Source: Streptomyces sp. HB132
Lineage (GTDB): Bacteria > Actinomycetota > Actinomycetes > Streptomycetales > Streptomycetaceae
Direction: 5' to 3'
Assembly (NCBI RefSeq): GCF_016909575.1
Contig: NZ_JAFBGA010000002.1
Location: 620,001-684,000 of the forward strand
DNA length: 64,000 nt
Every line of letters begins with the position of its first letter. Position 1 is the first letter of the stretch. The notes under the pieces were generated by a model that saw nothing but the letters and a program-made list of their open reading frames with translations, had not been told where the DNA came from and searched no databases. Both the position numbers and the translations under genes were made by a program. This document shows, piece after piece, positions 1 through 10,124 of the stretch.

Positions 1-330
1 CCCCGCTCGGAACACCACTCCGGACCCTGCCGGCAGCAGCCGTACGGTGGACCGCACCAGGGCGCCGTGGGTGACGTCGGGATCGTCGCCCGCGTCCTTG
101 ACCACGCCTGCCGTGGCCTGCCCCTCGCCGAGCTCTTCCACCGCGAGGGCGAATGCGGGGGTCTGGCCCTTGGGCAGGGTGATGGTCACCGGGTCGGGGA
201 ACTCGCCGGTCAGCAGCGCGGTGTACGCGGCCGTGGTCGCCGCCGTCGCACAGGCCCCGGTCGTCCATCCCGGCCGCAGACCGGTGTGCTTGAGTTGGGC
301 GGCGCGCCCGCCCTGCGCCTCACTGCTCAT
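1..330 (-). CDS. cbiD: Cobalt-precorrin-5B C1-methyltransferase CbiD, N-terminal part only
   Basis: The reading frame runs off the left edge of the window, so about 110 N-terminal residues are visible. They contain the CbiD hallmark LRPGWTTGACATAAT, followed by the LLTGEFPDPVTITLPKG block of the same family. CbiD removes or methylates around C1 during corrin ring contraction, using S-adenosylmethionine. It normally sits in the anaerobic-type branch, but actinomycetes often mix it with aerobic cob genes, as here. The ATG start lies 15 bp from the divergent cobK start, and no clear ribosome-binding site is seen upstream. Confidence 0.9.
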   Translation of the reverse strand, partial: MSSEAQGGRAAQLKHTGLRPGWTTGACATAATTAAYTALLTGEFPDPVTITLPKGQTPAFALAVEELGEGQATAGVVKDAGDDPDVTHGALVRSTVRLLPAGSGVVFRAG

Positions 331-345
331 GGATGGACCGATCGG

Positions 346-1095
346 ATGCCCCTGCACGTACTCGTCCTCGGCGGCACGACGGAGGCCCGTCGAACGGCGG
401 AGTCCCTGGTGGCCGCGGGCGGGTTCCGGGTGACCAGCTCGCTCGCCGGCCGCGTCGCCCGGCCGAAGCTGCCGCCCGGCGAGGTGCGTGTCGGAGGCTT
501 CGGCGGAGCCGAGGGCATGGCCGGGTGGCTCCGCGCACACCATGTGGATGCGGTCATCGACGCCACCCATCCCTTCGCCGGAACGATCAGTTTCAACGCG
601 GCCTCGGCCGCCGCCGCTGTCCATGTTCCCCTGCTGGCCCTCCGACGGCCCGGCTGGGTGCCCGTCGAGGGCGACCGGTGGCACCTCACCGACTCCCTCG
701 ACGGTGCGGCGGAGCTGCTGCCCGGGCTGGGGTCGCGCGTCTTCCTCACCACCGGGCGCATGGGCCTGGCGGCGTTCGCCGCACTGGACGCGCTGTGGTT
801 CCTGATGCGCTCGGTGGACGCCCCCGAGGCTCCGCATCCGGCGCGGATGGAGGTCCTGCTGGACCGGGGGCCGTTCTCCCTGGAGGGCGAGCGGGAGCTG
901 ATCCGGATCCATCGCATCGATGTCCTCGTCACGAAGGACAGCGGCGGTGACGCGACCGCCCCCAAGCTCACGGCCGCCCGCGAGGCGGGGATCCCCGTGG
1001 TCGTGGTCGGACGTCCTCCGGTCCCGCCGGGCGTTCCGGTGGCGGGGACTCCGCAGGAGGCGCTCGCCCTGCTGCGGAACCTCACGAGCGCGTGA
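346..1095 (+). CDS. cobK: Precorrin-6A reductase CobK
   Basis: This 249-residue protein has the family length and begins with the Rossmann-like motif GGTTEAR (residues 9-15). It also shows the DATHPFA motif and, near the C-terminus, VTKDSGG, both typical of CobK/CbiJ. The enzyme uses NADPH to reduce precorrin-6A in the cytoplasm. The frame stays open upstream, but that part overlaps divergent cbiD and has no family similarity, so the ATG at 346 is chosen. No Shine-Dalgarno sequence is visible, which suits a leaderless or coupled divergent promoter. Confidence 0.93.
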   Translation: MPLHVLVLGGTTEARRTAESLVAAGGFRVTSSLAGRVARPKLPPGEVRVGGFGGAEGMAGWLRAHHVDAVIDATHPFAGTISFNAASAAAAVHVPLLALRRPGWVPVEGDRWHLTDSLDGAAELLPGLGSRVFLTTGRMGLAAFAALDALWFLMRSVDAPEAPHPARMEVLLDRGPFSLEGERELIRIHRIDVLVTKDSGGDATAPKLTAAREAGIPVVVVGRPPVPPGVPVAGTPQEALALLRNLTSA

Positions 1096-1142
1096 GCGCT
1101 GAGACCTCGTGACCCGACGTGCCCGTCGGCCTGCCGCCCCGC

Positions 1143-1658
1143 TCAGACTCCCGTACGGCCGTCGACGCGTTCCCGAAGGAGGTCGGCGTGGCCGCAGTGG
1201 CGGGCGTACTCGCCGATCATGTGCGTGTAGATCCAGCGCAGGGTGACCTGGCCGCCACCGCCGAACGGCACGGTGGCGTCGAGCGCGCGGGCCGCGCAGT
1301 GCGCCCTGGCCCGGCCGATCTCCGACTGCCACACGGCACGCGCCTGCGCGTACGTCGCGTCCTCGGCCAGGTTGAACCCGCCGTCCCTGCCCTCCGGGTC
1401 GGCCCCGGCGTCGTGGATCGGTGGGGCATCCTCCTGGGCGAGGACACGGCGGAACCAGTTCCGCTCCACCTCGGCCGCGTGCTGGACGAGCCCCAGCAGC
1501 GTGAGCTGCGACGGGGCGGCGGACGGCTCGCGGAGCTGGTCCTCCGTCAGGCCGTCGCACTTCTGGGCGAGCGTGACGCGGTAGAAGTCGAGCCAGCTCT
1601 CCAGGGAGGTCCGCTCGTCGGCGTTCAGGGGAGGCATATGGCGTACCGGATCACTCAT
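1143..1658 (-). CDS. DinB-family protein (DUF664)
   Basis: This is a 171-residue protein of the DinB/DUF664 four-helix type, a group that includes mycothiol- or bacillithiol-dependent enzymes. Histidines suited to a metal triad occur at LVQHAAEVERNW, at YTHMIGEYARHCGHAD and between them. The block SWLDFYRVTLAQKCDGLTE is typical of actinobacterial members. It is wedged between cobK and the end of cobIJ and faces the same way as cobIJ, but a role in cobalamin synthesis is not implied. ATG or GTG starts further upstream (to 1688) are possible. The substrate is unknown. Confidence 0.8.
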   Translation of the reverse strand: MSDPVRHMPPLNADERTSLESWLDFYRVTLAQKCDGLTEDQLREPSAAPSQLTLLGLVQHAAEVERNWFRRVLAQEDAPPIHDAGADPEGRDGGFNLAEDATYAQARAVWQSEIGRARAHCAARALDATVPFGGGGQVTLRWIYTHMIGEYARHCGHADLLRERVDGRTGV

Positions 1659-1738
1659 GATCGCCATAGTGGCAGGAGGGTCCGACAACGGGCCGGGTCG
1701 TCACCCGGCACCGGCCCGTCGCCGGAACGGCTTCCTGG

Positions 1739-3262
1739 TCAGTCCTCCGGGTAGCGGCGTGGCGTCCAGACGATCTGACGGCCGCCACCCCGGTGCACCC
1801 ACCGGGTCTGCGAGGAGCCGACGATGAGGATCGTCCGCATGTCGACCTCGGCCGGGTCCAGGTCACCCAGCCGAACCGTGCGCACGCTCTCCGCGGGACC
1901 TCCGACGTCACGGCCGAGCACCACGGGCGTGTCCGGGGAGCGGTGCTCCAGCAGCAGGTCGCGGGCCTTGCCGACCTGCCATGTCCGACTGCGTGAGCCC
2001 GGGTTGTACAGCGCCATGACGAGGTCGGCCGTGGCCGCCGCGCGCAGCCGTCCGGCGACGACCTCCCAGGGCTTGAGCCGGTCCGAGAGCGAGATGGTGG
2101 CGTAGTCGTGGCCCAGTGGCGCACCGGCCCTGGCCGCGGCGGCGTTGGCCGCGGTCACCCCGGGCAGCACCCGCACGGCGACGTCCGCGTACGCGTCCTG
2201 CGAGGCCACTTCCAGGACCGCGGTGGCCATCGCGAAGACCCCGGGGTCGCCTCCGGACACCACGGCGACACGGTGTCCGCGGCGCGCCAGGTCGAGGGCG
2301 AACTCCGCGCGCTCGGACTCCACCTTGTTGTCGGACCCGTGGCGCCGCTGGCCGGGACGGACGGGCACCCGGTCCAGGTACGTCGTGTAGCCGACCACGT
2401 CGTCGGCTGCGGCCAGCGCCCCACGGGTCTCGGGCGTCAGCCACAGCGGTCCGGCCGGCCCGGTGCCGACCACGACGACCTCGCCGGAACCGGGGCTCCG
2501 CTCGGGACGGGGCGCGTCGATCCGGCTCGGCAGCACGGCGACGGCGAAGTACGGCACGGAGCCCGCGTCGGTGTCCGCGAGGTCGCCGGTCCGCTCACCG
2601 GCCATGGTGGCGCGCTCGACGTAGCGTGCCTCGGGGAGCCGCCCGGAGGCTTCGAACGCCCGGCGCACGGCCGGGAACGTCCGGCCCAGCTTCATCACCA
2701 CGGCGGAGTCCGTGGCCGCCAGACGTGCGGTCAGCTCCTCCTCCGGCAGGGTGCCCGGCAGGATCGTCAGGACCTCCTCGGCCTCGACGAGCGGGGTGCC
2801 GAGGCGGGCCGCGGCGGCACTGACCGAGGTGACGCCCGGGATGACCTCGGTGTCGTACCGGTCCGCGAGCCGCTTGTGCATGTGCTGGTACGAGCCGTAG
2901 AAGAGCGGGTCGCCCTCGGCCAGCACGGCGACGGTGCGTCCCGCGTCGAGGTGGACCGCGAGGCGGGCCGCGGCCTCGGTGTAGAACTCGTCCAGCGCGC
3001 CGCGGTAGCCGCCGGGGTGGTCCGTGGTCTCCGTCGTGACGGGGTAGACCAGCGCCTCCTCGATGTGGTCGGCGCGGATGTACTGCGCCGCGATCGAGCG
3101 GGCGATGGAGCGTCCGTGCCGGGCGGAGTGGTACGCGACGACATCGGCCTCGCCGATGATCTGCACCGCCCGCACGGTCATCAGGGCCGGGTCGCCCGGG
3201 CCGAGACCGACGCCGTACAGCCGTCCCGCGCCGCCTGTGTGCTGCTGCTCGGGCACGCTCAC
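1739..3262 (-). CDS. cobIJ: Fused precorrin-2 C20-methyltransferase / precorrin-3B C17-methyltransferase
   Basis: This 507-residue protein carries two SAM-dependent tetrapyrrole methylase domains. The CobI half starts with GVGLGPGDP (residues 17-25) and includes [10 protein letters not shown]. The CobJ half begins near residue 255 with [10 protein letters not shown] and includes the [11 protein letters not shown] and LYNPGSRSR blocks. CobI methylates precorrin-2 at C20; CobJ methylates C17 with ring contraction. The fusion is usual in actinomycetes. The GTG start at 3262 overlaps the cobH stop codon as GTGA and follows GAGGAGG, so translation is probably coupled to cobH. Confidence 0.95.
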   Translation of the reverse strand: MSVPEQQHTGGAGRLYGVGLGPGDPALMTVRAVQIIGEADVVAYHSARHGRSIARSIAAQYIRADHIEEALVYPVTTETTDHPGGYRGALDEFYTEAAARLAVHLDAGRTVAVLAEGDPLFYGSYQHMHKRLADRYDTEVIPGVTSVSAAAARLGTPLVEAEEVLTILPGTLPEEELTARLAATDSAVVMKLGRTFPAVRRAFEASGRLPEARYVERATMAGERTGDLADTDAGSVPYFAVAVLPSRIDAPRPERSPGSGEVVVVGTGPAGPLWLTPETRGALAAADDVVGYTTYLDRVPVRPGQRRHGSDNKVESERAEFALDLARRGHRVAVVSGGDPGVFAMATAVLEVASQDAYADVAVRVLPGVTAANAAAARAGAPLGHDYATISLSDRLKPWEVVAGRLRAAATADLVMALYNPGSRSRTWQVGKARDLLLEHRSPDTPVVLGRDVGGPAESVRTVRLGDLDPAEVDMRTILIVGSSQTRWVHRGGGRQIVWTPRRYPED

Positions 3263-3885
3263 TCCTCCTCGCTGGCGATCGCGTTGAGAGCGGCGGCGGC
3301 GATGGCACTGCCGCCGCGCCTGCCCCGTACGACGAGGTGCTCCAGCCCGGACGGATGAGCGGCCAGGGCCTCCTTGGACTCGGCGGCCCCGATGAAACCG
3401 ACGGGCACTCCGATGACGGCGGCGGGGCGCGGGGCACCCTCCTCGATCATCTCCAGCAGCCGGAAGAGGGCGGTGGGCGCGTTGCCGACGGCGACGACCG
3501 CGCCTTCCATCCGGTCCCGCCACAGCTCCAGGGCGGCCGCGCTGCGGGTGGTGCCCAGCTCCGCGGCCAGCCCGGGGACGGCCGGGTCGGAGAGGGTGCA
3601 GATCACCTCGTTGTCCGCGGGCAGCCGCTTGCGGGTGACGCCGCTGGCGACCATGGCCACGTCGCACAGGATCGGTGCGCCGGAGCGCAGGGCCGCGCGG
3701 GCGTCGGCCACCGCGTTCGGCGAGAAGGCGAGATCGCGTACGAGGTCGACCATGCCGCAGGCGTGGATCATGCGGACGGCGACCTGGCTCACGTCGGCGG
3801 GCAGCCCTGCCAGATCCGCCTCCGCGCGGATGGTGGCGAAGGACTGGCGGTAGATCGCCGGTCCGTCCTTCTCGTACTGGTGCAC
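3259..3885 (-). CDS. cobH: Precorrin-8X methylmutase CobH
   Basis: This 208-residue protein matches CobH/CbiC length and shows RMIHACGM (the conserved histidine acts in the 1,5-methyl shift giving hydrogenobyrinate), [14 protein letters not shown] and [13 protein letters not shown]. It lies between cobG and cobIJ on the same strand, overlapping cobIJ by 4 bp. The start is uncertain: the GTG at 3885 gives the family length. The frame stays open a further 26 codons toward the cobG stop, but the only start-like codons there are CTG, so the longer form is not favoured. Confidence 0.93.
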   Translation of the reverse strand: MHQYEKDGPAIYRQSFATIRAEADLAGLPADVSQVAVRMIHACGMVDLVRDLAFSPNAVADARAALRSGAPILCDVAMVASGVTRKRLPADNEVICTLSDPAVPGLAAELGTTRSAAALELWRDRMEGAVVAVGNAPTALFRLLEMIEEGAPRPAAVIGVPVGFIGAAESKEALAAHPSGLEHLVVRGRRGGSAIAAAALNAIASEEE

Positions 3886-3959
3886 AGTGCCGTCGCTTTC
3901 TTCGTCTTCCTCGCCGAACAGGTCGGAGAGGGGGCCGGACAGGGGGTCATACGTGGTGG

Positions 3960-5252
3960 TCAGGTGCGTGCGCCCCGGGCCGTCGCCACGGCGGCGGCCA
4001 GCGCCGCCGGGTCGTCCCGTACCGTCGTCGTCGCGGTGGCCAGGTCGCCCCGGACGTGGGAGATCCGGTGTCCGCCCGGGGTGGCGACCACGTCGATCCA
4101 CTCCCCGTGCGGATGGCCGCAGCGGCGTTCGCACCCGGACCAGTACACAGGGAGCCGTCCGGCAGGTCCGACGGCGGCCCCAGCCTCGGTCCGCACGTCG
4201 GCCAGCGATTTCGCGCAGCCGGGCCGGCCGATGCAGGCGCCCACCCCGGCCCACGGGGAGCCGGGCCCGGTGATCAGGCCGGCCTCGGCGAGGCCCGCCG
4301 ACAGGCCCTCCGTCCGGCCGGGGCCGATGCCGGTGACGACGATGCCGCGCCACGGGGTGAGGCGCAGTTTCCCGGCGCCCGACAGCAACAGCCGCCACTG
4401 GGCCGGGACCAGCCGTCCCAGCGGTACACCGACGGACAGGGCGGACTCGCGGTGGCCGCCCACGACGGGGCCGTGGGCAGGCGGCAGGACTTCGAGGGGG
4501 CGGGGGCGGCGGCCCGTCGTGACGGTGGTGCCCGTCCGCCGCAGCCGACGGAGGACCTCGGCGGGCAGTGCGGCGGCGTCGGCGTCCGGCAGGTCCTTCA
4601 CCCGCCAGGCGCCGGTCTCCCGGGCGGAGTCGAGGAAGGCTTCGGCGGCGGTCAGCGCGGCGCGGGGGCCCTCGGCGGCGGGGAGGCGGAGTACCTCGTC
4701 GACGTGCCCGACGCGCAGCAGGGCGTCGCCGTCGTCGTGGCCCAGCAGGGTGAGGTCGGCTCCGAGGGCGTCCACATCGCCGCGGCCGTCGTCGAGGGCG
4801 AACAGGAAACGTCCGGAGAGCGCCGTCGCGCCCGCGCTTTCGCACAGGAGACGGTCGAGGCCGGTCAGCCACGGTCCGACGTCGACGGACCCGAGGCCGT
4901 CGAGCCCGGAGAGCGGGGACGCGACGACGTTGCGCACGCGTTCATGACGTTCGGAGGGGAGCAGCCCGGCCTCGTCCAGCAGCCCGGCCAGCTCGGCACC
5001 GCAGTCCGGGGTGAGCCCGCGCAGCTGCACGTTCCCGCGGGAGGTGAGATGCAGCTCACCGTCACCGAAGCGCTCGGCGGCCTTCCCCAGCGCATCCGCC
5101 TGACGGGGTGTCAGCACCCCGCCGGGTATGCGGATCCGCGCCAGCGCACCGTCGTCCGCGCGGTGCAGACGCAGCGCGCCGGGGCAGGCGTCACCGCTGC
5201 TCCGGGCACACGCGTCGCCCGGCGACCGGGACGTAAGGGGGGAGGCGGACAT
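3960..5252 (-). CDS. cobG: Precorrin-3B synthase CobG
   Basis: This 430-residue protein belongs to the sirohaem Fe4S4 nitrite/sulphite reductase superfamily. The cluster cysteines form the pattern C340-x5-C346 and C374-x3-C378 (GACIGRPGC and [14 protein letters not shown]). The N-terminal ferredoxin-like half has [15 protein letters not shown], the usual substrate-binding block. CobG uses O2 to convert precorrin-3A to 3B, which marks the aerobic route. An ATG four codons upstream (5264) is an alternative start. It is the first gene of a likely cobG-cobH-cobIJ operon, divergent from cobN. Confidence 0.93.
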   Translation of the reverse strand: MSASPLTSRSPGDACARSSGDACPGALRLHRADDGALARIRIPGGVLTPRQADALGKAAERFGDGELHLTSRGNVQLRGLTPDCGAELAGLLDEAGLLPSERHERVRNVVASPLSGLDGLGSVDVGPWLTGLDRLLCESAGATALSGRFLFALDDGRGDVDALGADLTLLGHDDGDALLRVGHVDEVLRLPAAEGPRAALTAAEAFLDSARETGAWRVKDLPDADAAALPAEVLRRLRRTGTTVTTGRRPRPLEVLPPAHGPVVGGHRESALSVGVPLGRLVPAQWRLLLSGAGKLRLTPWRGIVVTGIGPGRTEGLSAGLAEAGLITGPGSPWAGVGACIGRPGCAKSLADVRTEAGAAVGPAGRLPVYWSGCERRCGHPHGEWIDVVATPGGHRISHVRGDLATATTTVRDDPAALAAAVATARGART

Positions 5253-5374
5253 GGCGGCGAGCATACCGACCGTGACCGTGGCGCAGCCCTACGGTCACTG
5301 TGACCTACGGGACACCCGCTGCCGCCCAGGCCCGGACGGGGGCCGTCTGGTCAGGACCCCCCTCCTCCCGCCTA

Positions 5375-5525
5375 CTATGCCTAGCGGCGGTCCGTTCGGT
5401 CCGCCATCGCCGTACGGCGACATGGGAGGAAGCCCGGTGAGATTCCGGCGCGGTCCCGCCACTGTGAGCCCGGCCCACCGGCCGTGCGAGTCAGGAACTC
5501 CCTTTCCCAGGCTCTCGGTCCCGCC
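5375..5525 (+). promoter_or_regulatory. Cobalamin (AdoCbl) riboswitch upstream of cobN
   Basis: The stretch has the conserved core of the B12 riboswitch in order: GGAAGCCCGGTGAGATTCC near 5430, then GCGCGGTCCCGCCACTGTGA at 5448-5467, then a C/G-rich arm and the B12-box-like GAGTCAGGAACTCCC at about 5489. The edges are estimates. It reads toward cobN, whose ribosome-binding site GAGGAGGG lies about 45 bp downstream, so AdoCbl binding probably shuts off cobN expression, as in other Streptomyces riboswitches of this family. No second copy is seen facing cobG. Confidence 0.9.
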
Positions 5526-5583
5526 CGAGCAGCCGATCCGACACTGCCCGGGGCGTGGACACCCCGAGGAGGGCTGACGCCGC

Positions 5584-8500
5584 ATGATCCTGCTCCTGTC
5601 GACGTCCGACACCGACCTGCTCAGCGCCCGTGCCGCGCAGGGACCGGTCAGCTACCGCTACGCCAACCCCTCCCGGCTCGCCCTCGACGACCTCCCGCAG
5701 CTGCTGGAGGGGGCCGACCTCGTCGTCGTACGCCTCCTCGGCGGTGTCCGTGCCTGGCAGGAGGGTCTGGACCAGGTGCTGGCCACCGGCAGGCCCGTCG
5801 TCGTACTGACCGGGGAACAGGCCCCCGACGCCCAGCTGATGGCCGCGTCGACCGTGCCCATCGGCATCGCGGCGGAGGCGCATGCCTACCTCGCGCACGG
5901 CGGACCCGCCAACCTGGAGCAGCTGGCCCGCTTCCTCTCCGACACCGTGCTGCTCACCGGCCACGGCTTCGAGCCGCCCGCCCCAGCCCCTGCGTGGGGC
6001 CCGCTGGAGCGGACCGCCCGTGACGTCACCGGCCCGACCGTCGCGGTGCTCTACTACCGCGCCCACCACATGAGCGGGAACACCGCGTTCGTCGAGGCGC
6101 TCTGCGCGGCCGTGGAGGACGCGGGCGCCCGCCCCCTCCCGCTGTACGTCGCCTCGCTCCGGTCGCCCGAACCGGAACTCATCGACGAACTCCGTGCAGC
6201 GGACGCCATAGTGACCACCGTCCTCGCGGCCGGTGGCACCAAGCCCGCGACCGCGTCGGCCGGCGGGGACGACGAGTCCTGGGACGCGGGCGCCCTCACC
6301 GGCCCCGACGTCCCGGTCCTCCAGGCGCTCTGCCTCACCAGCCCACGTGCCGCCTGGGAGGAGAACGACGAGGGCGTCTCCCCGCTCGACGCGGCCACCC
6401 AGATCGCGGTGCCGGAGTTCGACGGGCGTCTGATCACCGTGCCGTTCTCCTTCAAGGAGATCGACGAGGACGGTCTGCCCGCGTACGTCGCCGACACCGA
6501 GCGCGCCGCCAGGGTCGCCGGGATCGCCGTACGCCACGCGCGGCTCCGCCACATCCCGGCGGCCGAGAAGCGGATCGCGCTGGTCCTGTCGGCCTACCCG
6601 ACCAAGCACTCCCGCATCGGCAACGCGGTCGGCCTCGACACCCCCGCCAGCGCCGTCGCCCTGCTGCGCAGGCTCCGCGAGGAGGGCTACGACTTCGGCC
6701 CCGAGGAGGAGATCCCTGGCCTGGTCTCCGGCGACGGCGACGAGCTGATCTACGCGCTCATCGAGGCCGGTGGTCACGACCAGGAGTGGCTCACCGAGGA
6801 GCAACTGGCCCGCAACCCGGTCAGGATCCCCGCCGCCGACTACCGCCGCTGGTTCGCCACGCTGCCCTCCGAACTGCGCGAGGCCGTGGAGGAGCACTGG
6901 GGCCCGGCACCCGGCGAGATGTTCCTCGACCGGTCCCGCAACCCCGAGGGCGACATCGTGCTCGCCGCCCTTCGCCGCGGCAACCTGCTCATCCTCATCC
7001 AGCCGCCGCGCGGCTTCGGCGAGAACCCGATCGCGATCTACCACGACCCCGATCTCCCGCCCTCGCACCACTACCTGGCCGCGTACCGCTGGATCGCCGC
7101 GTCCGCCGACGACAACGGCTTCGGCGCCGACGCGATGATCCACCTCGGCAAGCACGGCAACCTGGAGTGGCTGCCCGGCAAGAACGCCGGGCTCTCCGCC
7201 GCCTGCGGTCCCGACGCCGCGCTCGGCGACCTGCCGCTGGTCTACCCGTTCCTGGTCAACGACCCCGGGGAGGGCACCCAGGCCAAGCGCCGCGTGCACG
7301 CCACCCTCGTGGACCACCTCGTGCCGCCGATGGCGCGCGCCGACAGCTACGGCGACATCGCCCGCCTCGAACAACTCCTGGACGAGCACGCCCAGATCGC
7401 CGCGATGGACCCGGCGAAGCTCCCGGCGGTACGCGCCCAGATCTGGACCCTCATCCAGGCGGCGAAGCTCGACCACGACCTGGGCCTGGAGAACCGGCCC
7501 GAGGACGAGGGCTTCGACGAGTTCATCATGCATCTCGACGGCTGGCTCTGTGAGATCAAGGACGTCCAGATCCGCGACGGCCTGCACGTCCTGGGCGGCG
7601 CCCCGGCCGGCAAGGACCGCGTCAACCTGGTCCTCGCGGTCCTGCGCGCCCGGCAGATCTGGGGCGGCACGGCCTCGCTGCCCGGTCTGCGCGAGGCACT
7701 CGGCCTCGACGAGTCCGCCGCCACCCGCACCGCCGCCGACGAGACCGAGGAGAAGGCGCGCGCGCTCGTCCAGGCGATGGACGACGCGGACTGGGACCCG
7801 GCCGCCGTCGCCGGTGTGGCCGCCGGGCACCCGCAGGCGGTCGCCGACATCCTCGACTTCGCCGCCCGCGAGGTCGTCCCCCGCCTCGCCGCGACGACCG
7901 ACGAGCTGGACCACGCGGTCCACGCGCTGAACGGCGGCTTCGTCCCCGCCGGCCCGTCCGGGTCCCCGCTCCGCGGCCTGGTGAACGTCCTGCCGACCGG
8001 ACGGAACTTCTACTCCGTCGACCCGAAGGCCGTCCCGTCCCGCCTCGCCTGGGAGACCGGCCAGGCCCTCGCGGACTCGCTCCTGGAGCGCTACCGCGCG
8101 GACAACGGCGACTGGCCCACCTCCGTCGGCCTGTCCCTGTGGGGCACCAGCGCGATGCGCACCGCCGGTGACGACATCGCCGAGGCGTTCGCCCTGCTCG
8201 GCGTCCGCCCCGTCTGGGACGACGCCTCGCGGCGGGTCACCGGTCTGGAGGCGATCCCGTACGAGGAGCTGGGGCGGCCCCGTATCGACGTCACGCTGCG
8301 CATCTCCGGCTTCTTCCGCGACGCCTTCCCGCACACCATCGGCCTCCTCGACGACGCCGTACGCCTGGCGGCCTCGCTGGACGAGCCGGCCGAGCGGAAC
8401 TTCGTGCGCGCCCACACGCAGGCCGATCTCGCCGAACACGGTGACGAGCGGCGTGCCACCACCCGGATCTTCGGCTCCCGGCCCGGTACGTACGGGGCCG

Positions 8501-9183
8501 GGCTGCTCCAGCTCATCGACTCGCGTGACTGGCGCACCGACGCCGACCTCGCCGAGGTCTACACGGTGTGGGGCGGCTACGCCTACGGCCGTGAGCTGGA
8601 CGGTCGTCCGGCGCGGGACGAGATGGAGACCGCGTACAAGCGGATCGCGGTGGCGGCGAAGAACACCGACACCCGTGAGCACGACATCGCGGACTCGGAC
8701 GACTACTTCCAGTACCACGGCGGCATGGTCGCGACCGTGCGCGCGCTGAAGGGCACCGCCCCCGAGGCGTACATCGGGGACTCGACCCGCCCCGAGACGG
8801 TGCGCACCCGCACGCTGGTCGAGGAGACGTCCCGGGTCTTCCGCGCCCGGGTGGTCAACCCCAAGTGGATCGAGGCGATGCGCCGCCACGGCTACAAGGG
8901 GGCCTTCGAGCTGGCCGCGACGGTCGACTACCTCTTCGGGTACGACGCGACGACGGGCGTGGTCGCGGACTGGATGTACGACAAGCTCACCGAGACGTAC
9001 GTCCTGGACCCGACGAACCGCGAGTTCCTCCAGCAGGCCAACCCGTGGGCCCTCCACGGCATCGCGGAGCGCCTCCTGGAGGCCGAGTCCCGGGGCATGT
9101 GGGCGAAGCCCGATCCGGCGGTCCTCGACGCACTGCGCAAGGTCTTCCTGGAGACGGAAGGCGACCTGGAGGGCGAGGACTGA
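5584..9183 (+). CDS. cobN: Aerobic cobaltochelatase subunit CobN
   Basis: This 1199-residue protein is the large CobN/magnesium-chelatase-H type subunit, which binds hydrogenobyrinate a,c-diamide and inserts Co2+ with the ATPase subunits CobS/CobT or ChlI/ChlD-like partners (not in this window). Family blocks seen include LSAYPTKHSRIGNAVGLDTPAS, MIHLGKHGNLEWLPGK, LWGTSAMRTAGDDIAEA and the C-terminal WMYDKLTETYVLD. The ATG is preceded by GAGGAGGG. It stands alone downstream of the cobalamin riboswitch and is followed by a strong hairpin. Confidence 0.96.
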   Translation: MILLLSTSDTDLLSARAAQGPVSYRYANPSRLALDDLPQLLEGADLVVVRLLGGVRAWQEGLDQVLATGRPVVVLTGEQAPDAQLMAASTVPIGIAAEAHAYLAHGGPANLEQLARFLSDTVLLTGHGFEPPAPAPAWGPLERTARDVTGPTVAVLYYRAHHMSGNTAFVEALCAAVEDAGARPLPLYVASLRSPEPELIDELRAADAIVTTVLAAGGTKPATASAGGDDESWDAGALTGPDVPVLQALCLTSPRAAWEENDEGVSPLDAATQIAVPEFDGRLITVPFSFKEIDEDGLPAYVADTERAARVAGIAVRHARLRHIPAAEKRIALVLSAYPTKHSRIGNAVGLDTPASAVALLRRLREEGYDFGPEEEIPGLVSGDGDELIYALIEAGGHDQEWLTEEQLARNPVRIPAADYRRWFATLPSELREAVEEHWGPAPGEMFLDRSRNPEGDIVLAALRRGNLLILIQPPRGFGENPIAIYHDPDLPPSHHYLAAYRWIAASADDNGFGADAMIHLGKHGNLEWLPGKNAGLSAACGPDAALGDLPLVYPFLVNDPGEGTQAKRRVHATLVDHLVPPMARADSYGDIARLEQLLDEHAQIAAMDPAKLPAVRAQIWTLIQAAKLDHDLGLENRPEDEGFDEFIMHLDGWLCEIKDVQIRDGLHVLGGAPAGKDRVNLVLAVLRARQIWGGTASLPGLREALGLDESAATRTAADETEEKARALVQAMDDADWDPAAVAGVAAGHPQAVADILDFAAREVVPRLAATTDELDHAVHALNGGFVPAGPSGSPLRGLVNVLPTGRNFYSVDPKAVPSRLAWETGQALADSLLERYRADNGDWPTSVGLSLWGTSAMRTAGDDIAEAFALLGVRPVWDDASRRVTGLEAIPYEELGRPRIDVTLRISGFFRDAFPHTIGLLDDAVRLAASLDEPAERNFVRAHTQADLAEHGDERRATTRIFGSRPGTYGAGLLQLIDSRDWRTDADLAEVYTVWGGYAYGRELDGRPARDEMETAYKRIAVAAKNTDTREHDIADSDDYFQYHGGMVATVRALKGTAPEAYIGDSTRPETVRTRTLVEETSRVFRARVVNPKWIEAMRRHGYKGAFELAATVDYLFGYDATTGVVADWMYDKLTETYVLDPTNREFLQQANPWALHGIAERLLEAESRGMWAKPDPAVLDALRKVFLETEGDLEGED

Positions 9184-9184
9184 G

Positions 9185-9225
9185 GCGGGGCACCGGCCGG
9201 AGCAGCACCCGGCCGGGTGCCCCGC
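9185..9225 (+). terminator. Hairpin after cobN
   Basis: A GC-rich inverted repeat (GCGGGGCACCGGCCGG against CCGGCCGGGTGCCCCGC, one bulged base) begins just after the cobN stop codon. There is no T-run, which is common for Streptomyces terminators. Confidence 0.7.
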
Positions 9226-9269
9226 GGCCCTGCCTTGCCGCCTCTCCGCCGAGGGTTCAGGCTTGGTGC

Positions 9270-10019
9270 ATGGGTGATCCGGCGGACCACACGCCCATGG
9301 CCGCTGTCCAGCACGCCTTTCGCATGCTGGAAGCCGTAGCGGCCCATGCGGGCGGCGCGCCCGTGAAGCAGCTGGCGCGCGAGGCGGGGCTGCCCCTGGA
9401 GGCGGCCCTGGAAGCGGTGCGGGCCCTCACGGACGACGGTTACCTCCGCGTGCTCGACGACGGTGGCCTGATCCTGAGCGACCGGCTGGGTGACGGGGAC
9501 TCCGGGCCCGGCGCGGTCGATCTCGTGCGCCCCGCGCTGGCGGCACTGCGGGACGACCTGTCCGCCGCCGCCTACCTCACCTTCTACGAGGAGGGTGAGA
9601 TCCGGATCGCCGAGATAGTCGACGGCCCGCAGGCTCCCCGGGTCGACCTCTGGGTGGGGTTCGAGGAGGCCGGGCACGCCACGGCCCTCGGAAAGTGCGT
9701 GCTGCGCGAACTGGACGGCGAGGCACGCCGCGACTACCTGGCGCGGCATGCACTCGCCGACCTCACGCCTCGTACGATCACGCACCGGGACGAGCTGATC
9801 CGGCAGCTCGAATCATCGAGGCCCGCACCGGTGGTGATGGACCGGGAGGAGTACGACCTCGGCACCACGTGCATCGCGGTGCCCGTCCACAAGGGCGACA
9901 AGCTCGGCTCGCTCGGGGTCTCCTTCCGGGCGGACCGGATGTACCGCACCCGCCAGGTCAGGGAGAGCCTGCTGTCGTCGGCGAACCGGGTGAGCCGGGG
10001 GCTCACCTTCGATCTCTGA
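9270..10019 (+). CDS. IclR-type transcriptional regulator
   Basis: This 249-residue protein has an N-terminal winged helix (about residues 10-65, with PVKQLAREAGLPLEAALEAVRAL as the recognition region). A C-terminal IclR effector domain follows, with the characteristic GHATALGKCVLREL and TTCIAVPVHKGDKLGSLGVSF blocks. Such proteins bind DNA as dimers or tetramers and sense small metabolites. No obvious target lies beside it: cobN is upstream on the same strand behind a terminator, and a convergent reductase follows. The effector cannot be guessed. Confidence 0.85.
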   Translation: MGDPADHTPMAAVQHAFRMLEAVAAHAGGAPVKQLAREAGLPLEAALEAVRALTDDGYLRVLDDGGLILSDRLGDGDSGPGAVDLVRPALAALRDDLSAAAYLTFYEEGEIRIAEIVDGPQAPRVDLWVGFEEAGHATALGKCVLRELDGEARRDYLARHALADLTPRTITHRDELIRQLESSRPAPVVMDREEYDLGTTCIAVPVHKGDKLGSLGVSFRADRMYRTRQVRESLLSSANRVSRGLTFDL

Positions 10020-10124
10020 GGCCGGCACCCGGGGCGGCGGCGGGTCCGGCCGGTCCCACGCCGGTCGCTGCCGGCTGGTCGCGTGCCGGGCCGAGACGGC
10101 ATGTCAGGCCGCAGGCCGGTGCGG

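Noticed and set aside
5491..9057. A 1188-codon open frame on the strand opposite cobN
   Set aside because: It is a shadow frame caused by extreme third-position GC in cobN; it has no domain, and its residues are Val/Gly/Arg/Asp-rich as expected for antisense of a GC-rich gene.
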